DNA of 12,898 bases from JABCPE02 sp963530895 (GTDB taxonomy: Bacteria > Bacteroidota > Bacteroidia > Flavobacteriales > Weeksellaceae): assembly GCA_963530895.1 (NCBI GenBank), contig CAUSFO010000048.1:1-12898 (forward strand), read 5' to 3'. Both the position numbers and the translations under genes were made by a program. Each line of letters starts with the position of its first letter. Positions within the stretch are counted from its first letter, which is position 1. The notes beneath the pieces are model-generated. The model made no database searches and was not told the origin of the DNA. It saw only the letters and a program-made list of their open reading frames with translations. Below, piece by piece: positions 6,396 to 12,202 of the stretch.

Positions 6396-7679
6396 ATTAT
6401 AATAATCTGCGATATTCTTGATTTCTGCTAAATTTAGATTCCACATAAAACTCAAAAACTGTTGATAGCTTTCGCTCTGTTCTTTGGGTTCTATTCTGTC
6501 CAGATAGCGGTTTAGGTTGTAATTTTTTCGTGCAGTGTAGATTTTATCAAACAATTTCCCAAGCCATTCGTGATAGTAGTTTTCCTCTTCTTTGTCCTGT
6601 AAAAACTGCATAGCGGCGTAGATTCCTCGTCCGTATTGTTCGGAATGCCATAGGTTGGGCAGGACTTCCATTCGGGCAGTATTTTTGAGTTTGGCAAATT
6701 CTTCATCTCCCTTTTTTGCCTCTTTTTTGTTTTTAAGTTCAGCGAATTGTTTTGTGATAAATTCCATCCTTTGGGCTAATTCAGGGTGCGTGGAGAGAGA
6801 ATCTTTGTTTAATTTTACTTTGTAATGGTCATAATTATAATTCCCAAAATCTTCCTTTGTCATCCAGCTGTCTTTGAAGGGCTGGCTGGGCAGGTTGTAG
6901 AGTTTTTTGTAAGTTTCTATTTTTAGTTCTCGCGGCGAAATCGTGTCGTATTTGCTGAGGTTGCTCAGTGTGTTGTAGAATTCGGTGTTTTCGTAGTCAG
7001 AATTTCTGAAAAGGACATATCCCAGCGAGTCGGCTTCTACTTCTCTTTTTCGTTTGATTCCGCGTTTTTTGTAGAGATTATCTTTTACAATATCAAAGGC
7101 TTTTTTGGATTTATTTACCGATACTTTTTTCAGATTTTCCATTATGGAGCGGCTGTCTTTGTCCTCATTGATTTCATTGACCAAAGATTTCAGCGTGTGG
7201 TCTAGTAAGTAATGGGCAAGTTCGTGGCTGAGGACGCTCGCTACTTGCGCTTCATTGTCCAGCACATTAAAAAGTCCCATATTTACCACGAAAGTCCCAT
7301 CGCCAAGACAGAAGGCGTTCGGAGTGTTGTTTTTAGCAACCAAAATGTTCAGATTGTCTGGGATTTGTGGATTTTTCTTTTTTAGGTTTAATAGGATTTT
7401 TTCCAGCTTAATTTTAAAATTAGAATTAAAGGAATAGTCTTTGTCTTTAATCTCTTTCTCAAAATCTTTGTAAAACTCTCGGTAGAATTTTTCTAGTTCT
7501 CTTCCCGTTTTTCCTGTGTATCTGGATTTTAGGGATTTTATCAGGGCTTCGTTTTTGGTTTTCAGCTGGTTTAGAAATTCTTTTCTCTGCGCATAGTCTG
7601 CCGTGTCTATCGGTTTGTATTGTGCGAAAGTGTGCATAAACACAAAGAAAAAAACAAAATGTAGTAGTCTAAATCTCAT
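6378..7679 (-). CDS. Exported M48-family zinc metalloprotease
   Basis: A 433-residue predicted periplasmic peptidase. Residues 1-20 (MRFRLLHFVFFFVFMHTFAQ) form a Sec signal peptide without a lipobox. The peptidase core is NAFCLGDGTFVVNMGLFNVL (121-140), the zinc motif SHELAHYLLDH with HELAH at 152-156, and KREVEADSLGY (211-221), where Glu213 is the likely third ligand. STHPELAQRM further on is the M48 'THP' motif. This resembles BepA/LoiP-type or Oma1-like secreted M48 enzymes involved in envelope protein quality control; that role is inferred, as there are no TPR repeats. The frame is open back to a TTG at 7701-7703, but that codon is part of the -7 box, so the ATG at 7679 is used. It is followed by the bidirectional terminator. 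Confidence 0.87.
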   Translation of the reverse strand: MRFRLLHFVFFFVFMHTFAQYKPIDTADYAQRKEFLNQLKTKNEALIKSLKSRYTGKTGRELEKFYREFYKDFEKEIKDKDYSFNSNFKIKLEKILLNLKKKNPQIPDNLNILVAKNNTPNAFCLGDGTFVVNMGLFNVLDNEAQVASVLSHELAHYLLDHTLKSLVNEINEDKDSRSIMENLKKVSVNKSKKAFDIVKDNLYKKRGIKRKREVEADSLGYVLFRNSDYENTEFYNTLSNLSKYDTISPRELKIETYKKLYNLPSQPFKDSWMTKEDFGNYNYDHYKVKLNKDSLSTHPELAQRMEFITKQFAELKNKKEAKKGDEEFAKLKNTARMEVLPNLWHSEQYGRGIYAAMQFLQDKEEENYYHEWLGKLFDKIYTARKNYNLNRYLDRIEPKEQSESYQQFLSFMWNLNLAEIKNIADYYNKKGAS

Positions 7680-7700
7680 TTCATTATATTTTGATGGACA

Positions 7701-7708
7701 CAAATTTA
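7701..7708 (-). promoter_or_regulatory. -7 box (TAAATTTG on minus strand) for the M48 protease gene
   Basis: Exact TAnnTTTG match on the minus strand, with 21 bases before the ATG at 7679. It excludes the upstream TTG as a start codon, since that TTG overlaps the box. No obvious TTG -33 element is visible 17-23 bases upstream. Confidence 0.55.
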
Positions 7709-7745
7709 CATCTTTTTTAGTAAGAAATAAAACTTTGAAAATTCT

Positions 7746-8159
7746 TTAAAACTTAAAATTATCAATGAATTTTCTCATCTGAAATCCTATCCATACGCCG
7801 AGGGAATTAAGCGCCAAGTCATCAATATCAAAAACACCAAGCCTTGTGAGGTATTGTAGGGCTTCCACGATGATTAAAGCTGATAAAAAATCCAAAATAA
7901 GTTTTTTAAAACTAAAATATTTCGCATTCAGCCAGCCTAAAAATCCAAAAGGAATGAACATGATGATATTTCCAAAAAGATTGATAATGATGCTTTCCCA
8001 AGAAGTGGTATTTTGAACAAAAAAAACCGTGGAAATAAATGGTAAAAGCCTTACAATATTCGCTTCTTGCTGCTCTCTCCCAAATCCGAGGAACATCAGA
8101 TACAGCAGAAAAATAGTGTAAGGAAAGATGAAAATGCGATAAATTTTCCTAAAAATCAT
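7746..8159 (-). CDS. VanZ-family membrane protein
   Basis: A 137-residue integral membrane protein with about four hydrophobic segments (about 8-26, 56-76, 86-104, 115-128). VanZ-family landmarks are NLFGNIIMFIPFGFLG (60-75), the conserved Glu99 in VEALQY and GVFDIDDLALNSLGVWIGF (108-126), where the acidic pair precedes 'N..G...G'. The domain was named after a teicoplanin-resistance accessory protein, but in Bacteroidetes small VanZ-like proteins are common, and their role is unknown; resistance should not be assumed. Length is usual for these single-domain members. It diverges from lnt across 55 bases, with a -7 box that forms an inverted repeat with that of lnt. The 66 bases to the M48 gene hold that gene's own promoter, so the two are not obviously one operon. 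Confidence 0.88.
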   Translation of the reverse strand: MIFRKIYRIFIFPYTIFLLYLMFLGFGREQQEANIVRLLPFISTVFFVQNTTSWESIIINLFGNIIMFIPFGFLGWLNAKYFSFKKLILDFLSALIIVEALQYLTRLGVFDIDDLALNSLGVWIGFQMRKFIDNFKF

Positions 8160-8177
8160 ACAAAAACTGAGATTTTA

Positions 8178-8197
8178 GCAAAAATAAGTATTTTTGC
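8178..8197. promoter_or_regulatory. Symmetric divergent promoter: two outward-facing -7 boxes for vanZ-like gene and lnt
   Basis: GCAAAAATA (8178-8186) and TATTTTTGC (8189-8197) form a perfect 9-bp inverted repeat separated by AG. Each arm carries an exact TATTTTTG box on its own strand: minus 8179-8186, with 19 bases to the VanZ-like ATG (8159), and plus 8189-8196, with 18 bases to the lnt ATG (8215). With the boxes two bases apart, two polymerases could not bind at once. No good TTG -33 element is present for either. Confidence 0.6.
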
Positions 8198-8214
8198 CCT
8201 TGAAATTATAAAGT

Positions 8215-9822
8215 ATGAAAAATCTTTTTTGTGCCGTTTTGTCGGGCATATTGCTATCGGTTTCGTGGCCTACTTATGGTATTCCATTTTTTATTTTTGT
8301 GGCGTTCGTTCCTTTGCTATTTGTGGAGGAAAACATTTCTCAATCGGATATAAAAAGAAAAGGCTGGGCAGTTTTTGGCTGTTCGTACCTTACTTTTATC
8401 ATTTGGAATATCATAACTACAGGTTGGCTTTATAATTCACAAAATCCAGATGGAAGCCCTGCACTTATGGCGGTGGTTTTCCCTGTTTTGGTTAATTCCC
8501 TGCTGATGTCCACGGCTTTTCAGCTTTTTCATTGGTATAAAAAAGGTAAAAAACTCCCATGGGAACTGGCTTTTTTCGTGTTTGTATGGATGAGTTTTGA
8601 ATATTTCCATATGGCGTGGGAATTTACTTGGCCTTGGCTGAACCTTGGAAACTCCTTTGCAGACTATCCTCAGCTGATACAGTGGTATGATACTTTGGGA
8701 GCTACGGGGGGGAGTTTCTGGATTTTAACACTCAATGTCTTGATTTTTTATATTTTTAAAACATGGTGGACAGAGAAAAGGTTTTTGGTTAAAACCTCTG
8801 TCGTACTTTTGGGGCTGATTGCTGTGCCGATGGTGTTCTCCTTATTTAAATATCATCAGTTTGATGAAAAACCAATCGGAAAAGTCCGTGTCATGATGCT
8901 TCAGCCGAATTTAGACCCTTATCACGAAAAATACCAAAAAGACAGCCTTCAGATAGTGCAGGAGCTTTTTTCTTTGGCCGAGAATTCCTCTAAAATAGAT
9001 TTTTACCTCTCGCCTGAGACTTCTTTCCCTGGTTATGGCGGACTTTCTGAGAAAGGGCTTCATAACAGCCAGTCTATCCACATGGTGGAGAATTTCCTGA
9101 AAACTCATCCGAAGTCAGTCTTTATGGGTGGAGTTTCTACTCATAAGATTTATAATAATGATGAAGAAAAGCCAGAAAGTGCTACTTTTTATGATAGGCA
9201 GGGCTTCTGGGCGGATAGTTTTAATTCGGCATTGCAGATTGTTCCAGAGAAAGAAATTCAGATTTATCACAAAGGAAAGCTCGTACCAGGTGTGGAAATT
9301 TTCCCTTATATGAATGTCCTTAAACCTATTTTGGGCGATGCTATGCTGAATTTCGGCGGAACGATTGCTTCACTCGGCACGGACAAAGAGCGAAAAGTTT
9401 TTACAAATCCTTACAACAAAGGGAAAATCGCGCCCATCATCTGTTACGAAAGTATTTATGGCGAATTTGTGACCGATTATGTGAAAAACGGTGCAAACTT
9501 CCTCGGTGTCATCACCAATGACTCTTGGTGGGGTGCATCGCAGGGACATCAGCAGCTTTTGGCGTATGCCAGGCTTCGTGCCATAGAAAACCGAAGAGAA
9601 GTCGCTCGTTCGGCTAATGGTGGGATTTCTGCGCATATCAACGCCCGTGGCGATATCCTCGCGCATACGCTCTACAATGAGAAAAATGCGCTGACTTCTG
9701 ATGTTCAGCTGTATGAAAAAGAGACTATTTATAGTAAAATAGGCGACCTGTTGTCTAAAATTTCTATTGTGATGATGTTCAGCATGTTTATAATTTCAGT
9801 TTTTAGAAAAATTAAAAAATAA
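8215..9822 (+). CDS. lnt: Apolipoprotein N-acyltransferase
   Basis: A 535-residue inner-membrane enzyme that adds the third acyl chain to the amino group of the lipidated cysteine, the last step of lipoprotein maturation. The first about 215 residues hold several membrane helices, including the SWPTYGIPFF and WPWLNLGNSFADYPQLIQW segments typical of Lnt. The nitrilase-like periplasmic domain follows, with the Glu-Lys-Cys triad visible as Glu268 (SPETSFPGYGG), Lys353 (YHKGKLVPGVE) and Cys410 (PIICYESIYGEF), aligned with E. coli E267, K335 and C387. Also conserved are TNDSWWGASQGHQQLLAYARLRAIE and the NGGISA region. E. coli has 'VPFGE' where this has 'VPGVE', which I regard as a phylum variant. 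A final membrane helix ends the protein. A run of seven G's at 8706-8712 lies in the membrane part. Start at 8215 follows the -7 box. Confidence 0.93.
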   Translation: MKNLFCAVLSGILLSVSWPTYGIPFFIFVAFVPLLFVEENISQSDIKRKGWAVFGCSYLTFIIWNIITTGWLYNSQNPDGSPALMAVVFPVLVNSLLMSTAFQLFHWYKKGKKLPWELAFFVFVWMSFEYFHMAWEFTWPWLNLGNSFADYPQLIQWYDTLGATGGSFWILTLNVLIFYIFKTWWTEKRFLVKTSVVLLGLIAVPMVFSLFKYHQFDEKPIGKVRVMMLQPNLDPYHEKYQKDSLQIVQELFSLAENSSKIDFYLSPETSFPGYGGLSEKGLHNSQSIHMVENFLKTHPKSVFMGGVSTHKIYNNDEEKPESATFYDRQGFWADSFNSALQIVPEKEIQIYHKGKLVPGVEIFPYMNVLKPILGDAMLNFGGTIASLGTDKERKVFTNPYNKGKIAPIICYESIYGEFVTDYVKNGANFLGVITNDSWWGASQGHQQLLAYARLRAIENRREVARSANGGISAHINARGDILAHTLYNEKNALTSDVQLYEKETIYSKIGDLLSKISIVMMFSMFIISVFRKIKK

Positions 9823-9834
9823 TAGTGGTAAAAA

Positions 9835-9866
9835 TTTGCGAGTTCGAAAAAAAAGCTGTTATTTTG
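9835..9866 (+). promoter_or_regulatory. Promoter for rpmB-rpmG-DUF4295 operon
   Basis: TTTG (9835-9838) and TTATTTTG (9859-9866) are separated by 20 bases, the preferred spacing of the Bacteroidetes TTTG / TAnnTTTG promoter; the -7 box has one mismatch (second base). The message would start about 35 bases before the rpmB ATG. The bases upstream show no terminator for lnt. Confidence 0.6.
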
Positions 9867-9906
9867 CAAAATTATAAAGTAGAAATAATTATTAGAGCAT
9901 ATAGAT

Positions 9907-10143
9907 ATGTCAAGAATTTGTCAAATTACAGGGAAGCGTGCAATGGTAGGAAACCATGTGTCTCACGCTAACAACAAGACGAAAAGAAGGTTCGAAATCA
10001 ACCTTCTTGAGAAGAAGTTTTACCTTCCAGAGCAGGATAGACACATCACATTGAGAGTGTCTGCTCATGGACTGAGAGTTATTAACAAGATTGGGATCGA
10101 AGAAGCTTTGGAAAGAGCTGTTAGAAATGGATTTATTAAATAA
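9907..10143 (+). CDS. rpmB: 50S ribosomal protein bL28
   Basis: A 78-residue basic protein matching bL28 over its full length: SRICQITGKRAMVGNHVSHANNKTKRR at the start, the central RFEINLLEKKFYLP, and HGLRVINKIGIEEALER towards the end. It binds 23S rRNA in the large subunit near the E site. CQITGK is the family's N-terminal signature; the zinc-binding four-cysteine form is absent since only Cys5 is present. It is first in a tight ribosomal cluster: rpmG begins eight bases after its stop. Transcription probably starts at the promoter at 9835-9866. No Shine-Dalgarno sequence precedes the ATG, as usual for Bacteroidetes. Confidence 0.97.
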   Translation: MSRICQITGKRAMVGNHVSHANNKTKRRFEINLLEKKFYLPEQDRHITLRVSAHGLRVINKIGIEEALERAVRNGFIK

Positions 10144-10151
10144 TTAAGAAA

Positions 10152-10334
10152 ATGGCAAAGAAAGGAAACAGAGTTCAAGTTATTCTTGAGTGCACAGAAC
10201 ATAAAGAGAGCGGTATGCCTGGAATGAGCAGATATATCACTACTAAAAACAAGAAGAACACTACTGAGAGATTGGAGCTTAAGAAATACAATCCAGTTCT
10301 AAAGAAATATACAGTTCATAAGGAGATTAAATAA
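10152..10334 (+). CDS. rpmG: 50S ribosomal protein bL33
   Basis: A 60-residue basic protein matching bL33: MAKKGNRVQVILECTEHKESG, the turn SRYITTKNKKNTTERLELKKYNP, and the LKKYTVHKEIK C-terminus. It sits in the large subunit close to the E site and bL28. Only one cysteine (Cys14) is present, so this is the zinc-independent (C-minus) type, which suits a single-copy gene that is not part of a zinc-responsive paralogue switch. It lies between rpmB (eight bases) and the DUF4295 gene (18 bases) on the same strand, consistent with one transcript ending at 10530-10566. Confidence 0.97.
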   Translation: MAKKGNRVQVILECTEHKESGMPGMSRYITTKNKKNTTERLELKKYNPVLKKYTVHKEIK

Positions 10335-10352
10335 CTATAAAGATTATTAGCG

Positions 10353-10505
10353 ATGGCAAAAAAAGTAGTAGCGTCCCTAAAAGATGGTTCATCTAAAAAG
10401 ATGACAAAAGTAGTAAAAATGGTAAAATCTCCTAAAACTGGAGCTTACATTTTTGAAGAAAAAGTAATGAATGCAGATGAAGTAGATGCTTATTTGAAAA
10501 AATAA
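10353..10505 (+). CDS. DUF4295 protein, probable ribosomal protein bL38
   Basis: A 50-residue, strongly basic protein starting MAKKVVASLKDGSSKKMTKV and continuing with MVKSPKTGAYIFEEKVM (23-39) and a C-terminal NADEVDAYLKK. This is the Bacteroidetes-specific DUF4295 family, usually found directly after rpmG and before ftsY, exactly as here. A cryo-EM structure of the Flavobacterium johnsoniae ribosome reported a new large-subunit protein named bL38; from memory this corresponds to DUF4295, but I could not verify that, so no symbol is given. Size, basic charge, the ribosomal-style MAKK start and the operon all support a ribosomal protein. It begins 18 bases after the rpmG stop and is followed by a strong terminator. 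It has no zinc-binding cysteines and no membrane segment. Confidence 0.88.
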   Translation: MAKKVVASLKDGSSKKMTKVVKMVKSPKTGAYIFEEKVMNADEVDAYLKK

Positions 10506-10529
10506 ACATCATTTCTGCAAAAGAAATAT

Positions 10530-10566
10530 AAAACTACCCAAAATTTTCTGGGTAGTTTTTGTTTTT
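10530..10566 (+). terminator. Intrinsic terminator of the rpmB-rpmG-DUF4295 operon
   Basis: AAACTACCCA (10531-10540) pairs perfectly with TGGGTAGTTT (10549-10558) around an 8-base loop, an A-T pair extends it to 11, and TTGTTTTTAT follows. It lies 25 bases past the DUF4295 stop. The end of the right arm and tail also form the TTTG used as the putative -33 box of ftsY. Confidence 0.85.
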
Positions 10567-10592
10567 ATTAAACCTAAAAATACTTACATTTG
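10558..10592 (+). promoter_or_regulatory. Promoter for the ftsY-thiN operon
   Basis: TTTG (10558-10561) and the exact -7 box TACATTTG (10585-10592) are separated by 23 bases, at the upper end of the spacing reported for Flavobacterium promoters. The ftsY ATG lies 31 bases further on. The -33 box overlaps the preceding terminator. Confidence 0.6.
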
Positions 10593-10623
10593 GAGAAATA
10601 ATTTTGAATTTAAAAAATAGAAG

Positions 10624-11580
10624 ATGAGTTGGTTTAAAAATATTTTTAAGAAAGAAGAAAAAGAAACTCTGGACAAAGGTTTAGAAAAGTCCAGACAAGG
10701 TTTTTTTGATAAAATTACTAAAGCTGTCATAGGAAAATCCAAAGTGGATGATGAAGTTTTGGATGATTTGGAGGAAATCCTCATCGCGTCGGATGTAGGA
10801 GCGGCTACCACTATCAAAATTATTCAAAGAATAGAGGAAAGGGTAGCCAGAGACAAATATGTAAATACGGCTGAACTTGATAAAATCCTTAGGGAAGAAA
10901 TCTCTGCTCTTCTGCTGGAAAATCCGCATTCTAAGACAGGAAATATCGATGAAACCAAGAAACCTTATGTCATCATGGTAGTCGGTGTGAATGGTGTAGG
11001 GAAAACGACTACGATAGGGAAATTAGCCCATCAGTTCAAAACCCAAGGGAAAAAAGTGGTGCTGGGTGCAGCGGATACTTTCCGTGCGGCGGCAGTAGAC
11101 CAGCTTTTGATCTGGAGTGAGAGAGTGGGCGTTCCTATCGTAAAACAGGGAATGGGTAGTGACCCTGCCTCTGTGGCGTTTGATACGCTGCAGTCGGCCG
11201 TTGCGCAGAATGCAGATGTAGTCATCATAGACACGGCGGGAAGGCTTCATAATAAAATCAATCTGATGAATGAGCTTTCTAAAATCAAGCGAGTGATGCA
11301 GAAAATCGTTCCAGATGCTCCACACGAGGTGCTTTTGGTTTTGGATGGTTCTACAGGGCAGAATGCTTTTGAACAAGCGAAGCAGTTTACAGCAGCAACA
11401 GAAGTGAATGCACTAGCTGTGACCAAACTTGATGGAACAGCGAAAGGTGGTGTGGTTATCGGGATTTCAGACCAGTTCCAAATACCTGTGAAATACATCG
11501 GCGTGGGCGAAGGAATGGAGGATTTACAGTTGTTCAACGGAGAAGAATTTGTGGATTCCTTTTTCAAGAAAGAGAGATAA
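10624..11580 (+). CDS. ftsY: Signal recognition particle receptor FtsY
   Basis: A 318-residue SRP-type GTPase that docks ribosome-SRP complexes at the inner membrane for co-translational insertion. It consists of an N domain (about 20-100, with DDLEEILIASDVGA) and a G domain: GVNGVGKT P-loop (121-128), DTFRAAA (151-157, insertion-box region), DTAGR (203-207), TKLDGTAKGG (267-276) and GVGEG (293-297). The long acidic A domain of E. coli FtsY is absent; only a short basic amphipathic start (MSWFKNIFKKEEKETL) remains, which fits the membrane-targeting helix of short FtsYs. The ATG at 10624 is supported by that conserved start. It has its own predicted promoter after the ribosomal terminator and overlaps the next gene by one base (TAATG), implying translational coupling. 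Confidence 0.96.
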   Translation: MSWFKNIFKKEEKETLDKGLEKSRQGFFDKITKAVIGKSKVDDEVLDDLEEILIASDVGAATTIKIIQRIEERVARDKYVNTAELDKILREEISALLLENPHSKTGNIDETKKPYVIMVVGVNGVGKTTTIGKLAHQFKTQGKKVVLGAADTFRAAAVDQLLIWSERVGVPIVKQGMGSDPASVAFDTLQSAVAQNADVVIIDTAGRLHNKINLMNELSKIKRVMQKIVPDAPHEVLLVLDGSTGQNAFEQAKQFTAATEVNALAVTKLDGTAKGGVVIGISDQFQIPVKYIGVGEGMEDLQLFNGEEFVDSFFKKER

Positions 11581-12197
11581 TGTCCAGAGCTTTGCTTTTT
11601 ATCAATGGTGAGCCTCCCAAAACACTGCCTTCGTTGGCTGATTATCAGCTGATAGCGTGTACGGATGGGGCTTTTCATTATTTAAAGGAGAAAAATTTTC
11701 CATTGGAGAAATTGACCTTTATTTCAGGGGATTTTGATTCTCACACGGGAGCGGATGAGTCTATTTATCAGGGTAAATTTGTCCATACACCAGACCAAAA
11801 TAAAACAGATTTTCATAAAGCGCTGGAAATCATCGTAGAAAAAGGAATAAAAAAAGTGGATGTTTATGGAGCAAGCGGGCGTGAGCAAGACCACTTTTTG
11901 GGGAATATTCATACGGCTTATTTGTTTAGGGAAGAACTGGAAATTAGTTTTTTTGATGATTATTCCACTTATTTTTTTATTCCAAATGATTTTACCATTC
12001 GGAAAGTAAAAGGAAAAATGGTTTCGCTGCTTCCTTTTCCAGTGGCTGAAAATATCTTTACCCAAGGGCTTCACTGGGAGCTGAGGGGAGAGAGCCTTTC
12101 ACTGATGGAGAGAATAGGCACGAGAAACAGGGCAGATACCGATGAAATATCCATAAAATACGATAAAGGCAGTTTACTTTTGTTTATAGAAAATTAA
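11580..12197 (+). CDS. Thiamine diphosphokinase
   Basis: A 205-residue cytosolic enzyme that transfers diphosphate from ATP to thiamine, giving thiamine diphosphate. Family motifs are CTDGA (27-31), SGDFDS (49-54, acidic metal/ATP site), TPDQNKTDFHKAL (70-82), GASGREQDHFLGN (97-109), and the C-terminal thiamine-binding sheet with TQGLHWEL (161-168) and GTRNRA (180-185). Family members more often have GTSN at the last position, so 'GTRN' is a small variation. Length is normal. The ATG at 11580 uses the last A of the ftsY stop codon, so translation is probably coupled to ftsY; no functional link is obvious beyond housekeeping. No thiamine (TPP) riboswitch was seen upstream, as expected for an internal operon gene. 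Called thiN or tnr3-like in annotations; the symbol is left empty because naming varies. Confidence 0.92.
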   Translation: MSRALLFINGEPPKTLPSLADYQLIACTDGAFHYLKEKNFPLEKLTFISGDFDSHTGADESIYQGKFVHTPDQNKTDFHKALEIIVEKGIKKVDVYGASGREQDHFLGNIHTAYLFREELEISFFDDYSTYFFIPNDFTIRKVKGKMVSLLPFPVAENIFTQGLHWELRGESLSLMERIGTRNRADTDEISIKYDKGSLLLFIEN

Positions 12198-12202
12198 AAA
12201 TT

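Noticed and set aside
7680..7703. TTG start that would add eight residues to the M48 protease
   Set aside because: The TTG is the end of the TAAATTTG -7 box and would precede the transcription start; the added residues (MCPSKYNE) also spoil the signal peptide.
7746..8159. Glycopeptide resistance through the VanZ-family gene
   Set aside because: There is no vanHAX or regulator nearby, and small VanZ-domain proteins are common in Bacteroidetes without any link to resistance.
8067..8435. 122-codon plus-strand frame overlapping the vanZ-like gene, the divergent promoter and lnt
   Set aside because: It crosses two well-supported genes in the wrong frame and shows no family features; a chance frame.
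11023..11376. Long minus-strand frames opposite ftsY
   Set aside because: They lie opposite the conserved GTPase domain and have no recognisable features, so they are shadows of ftsY.
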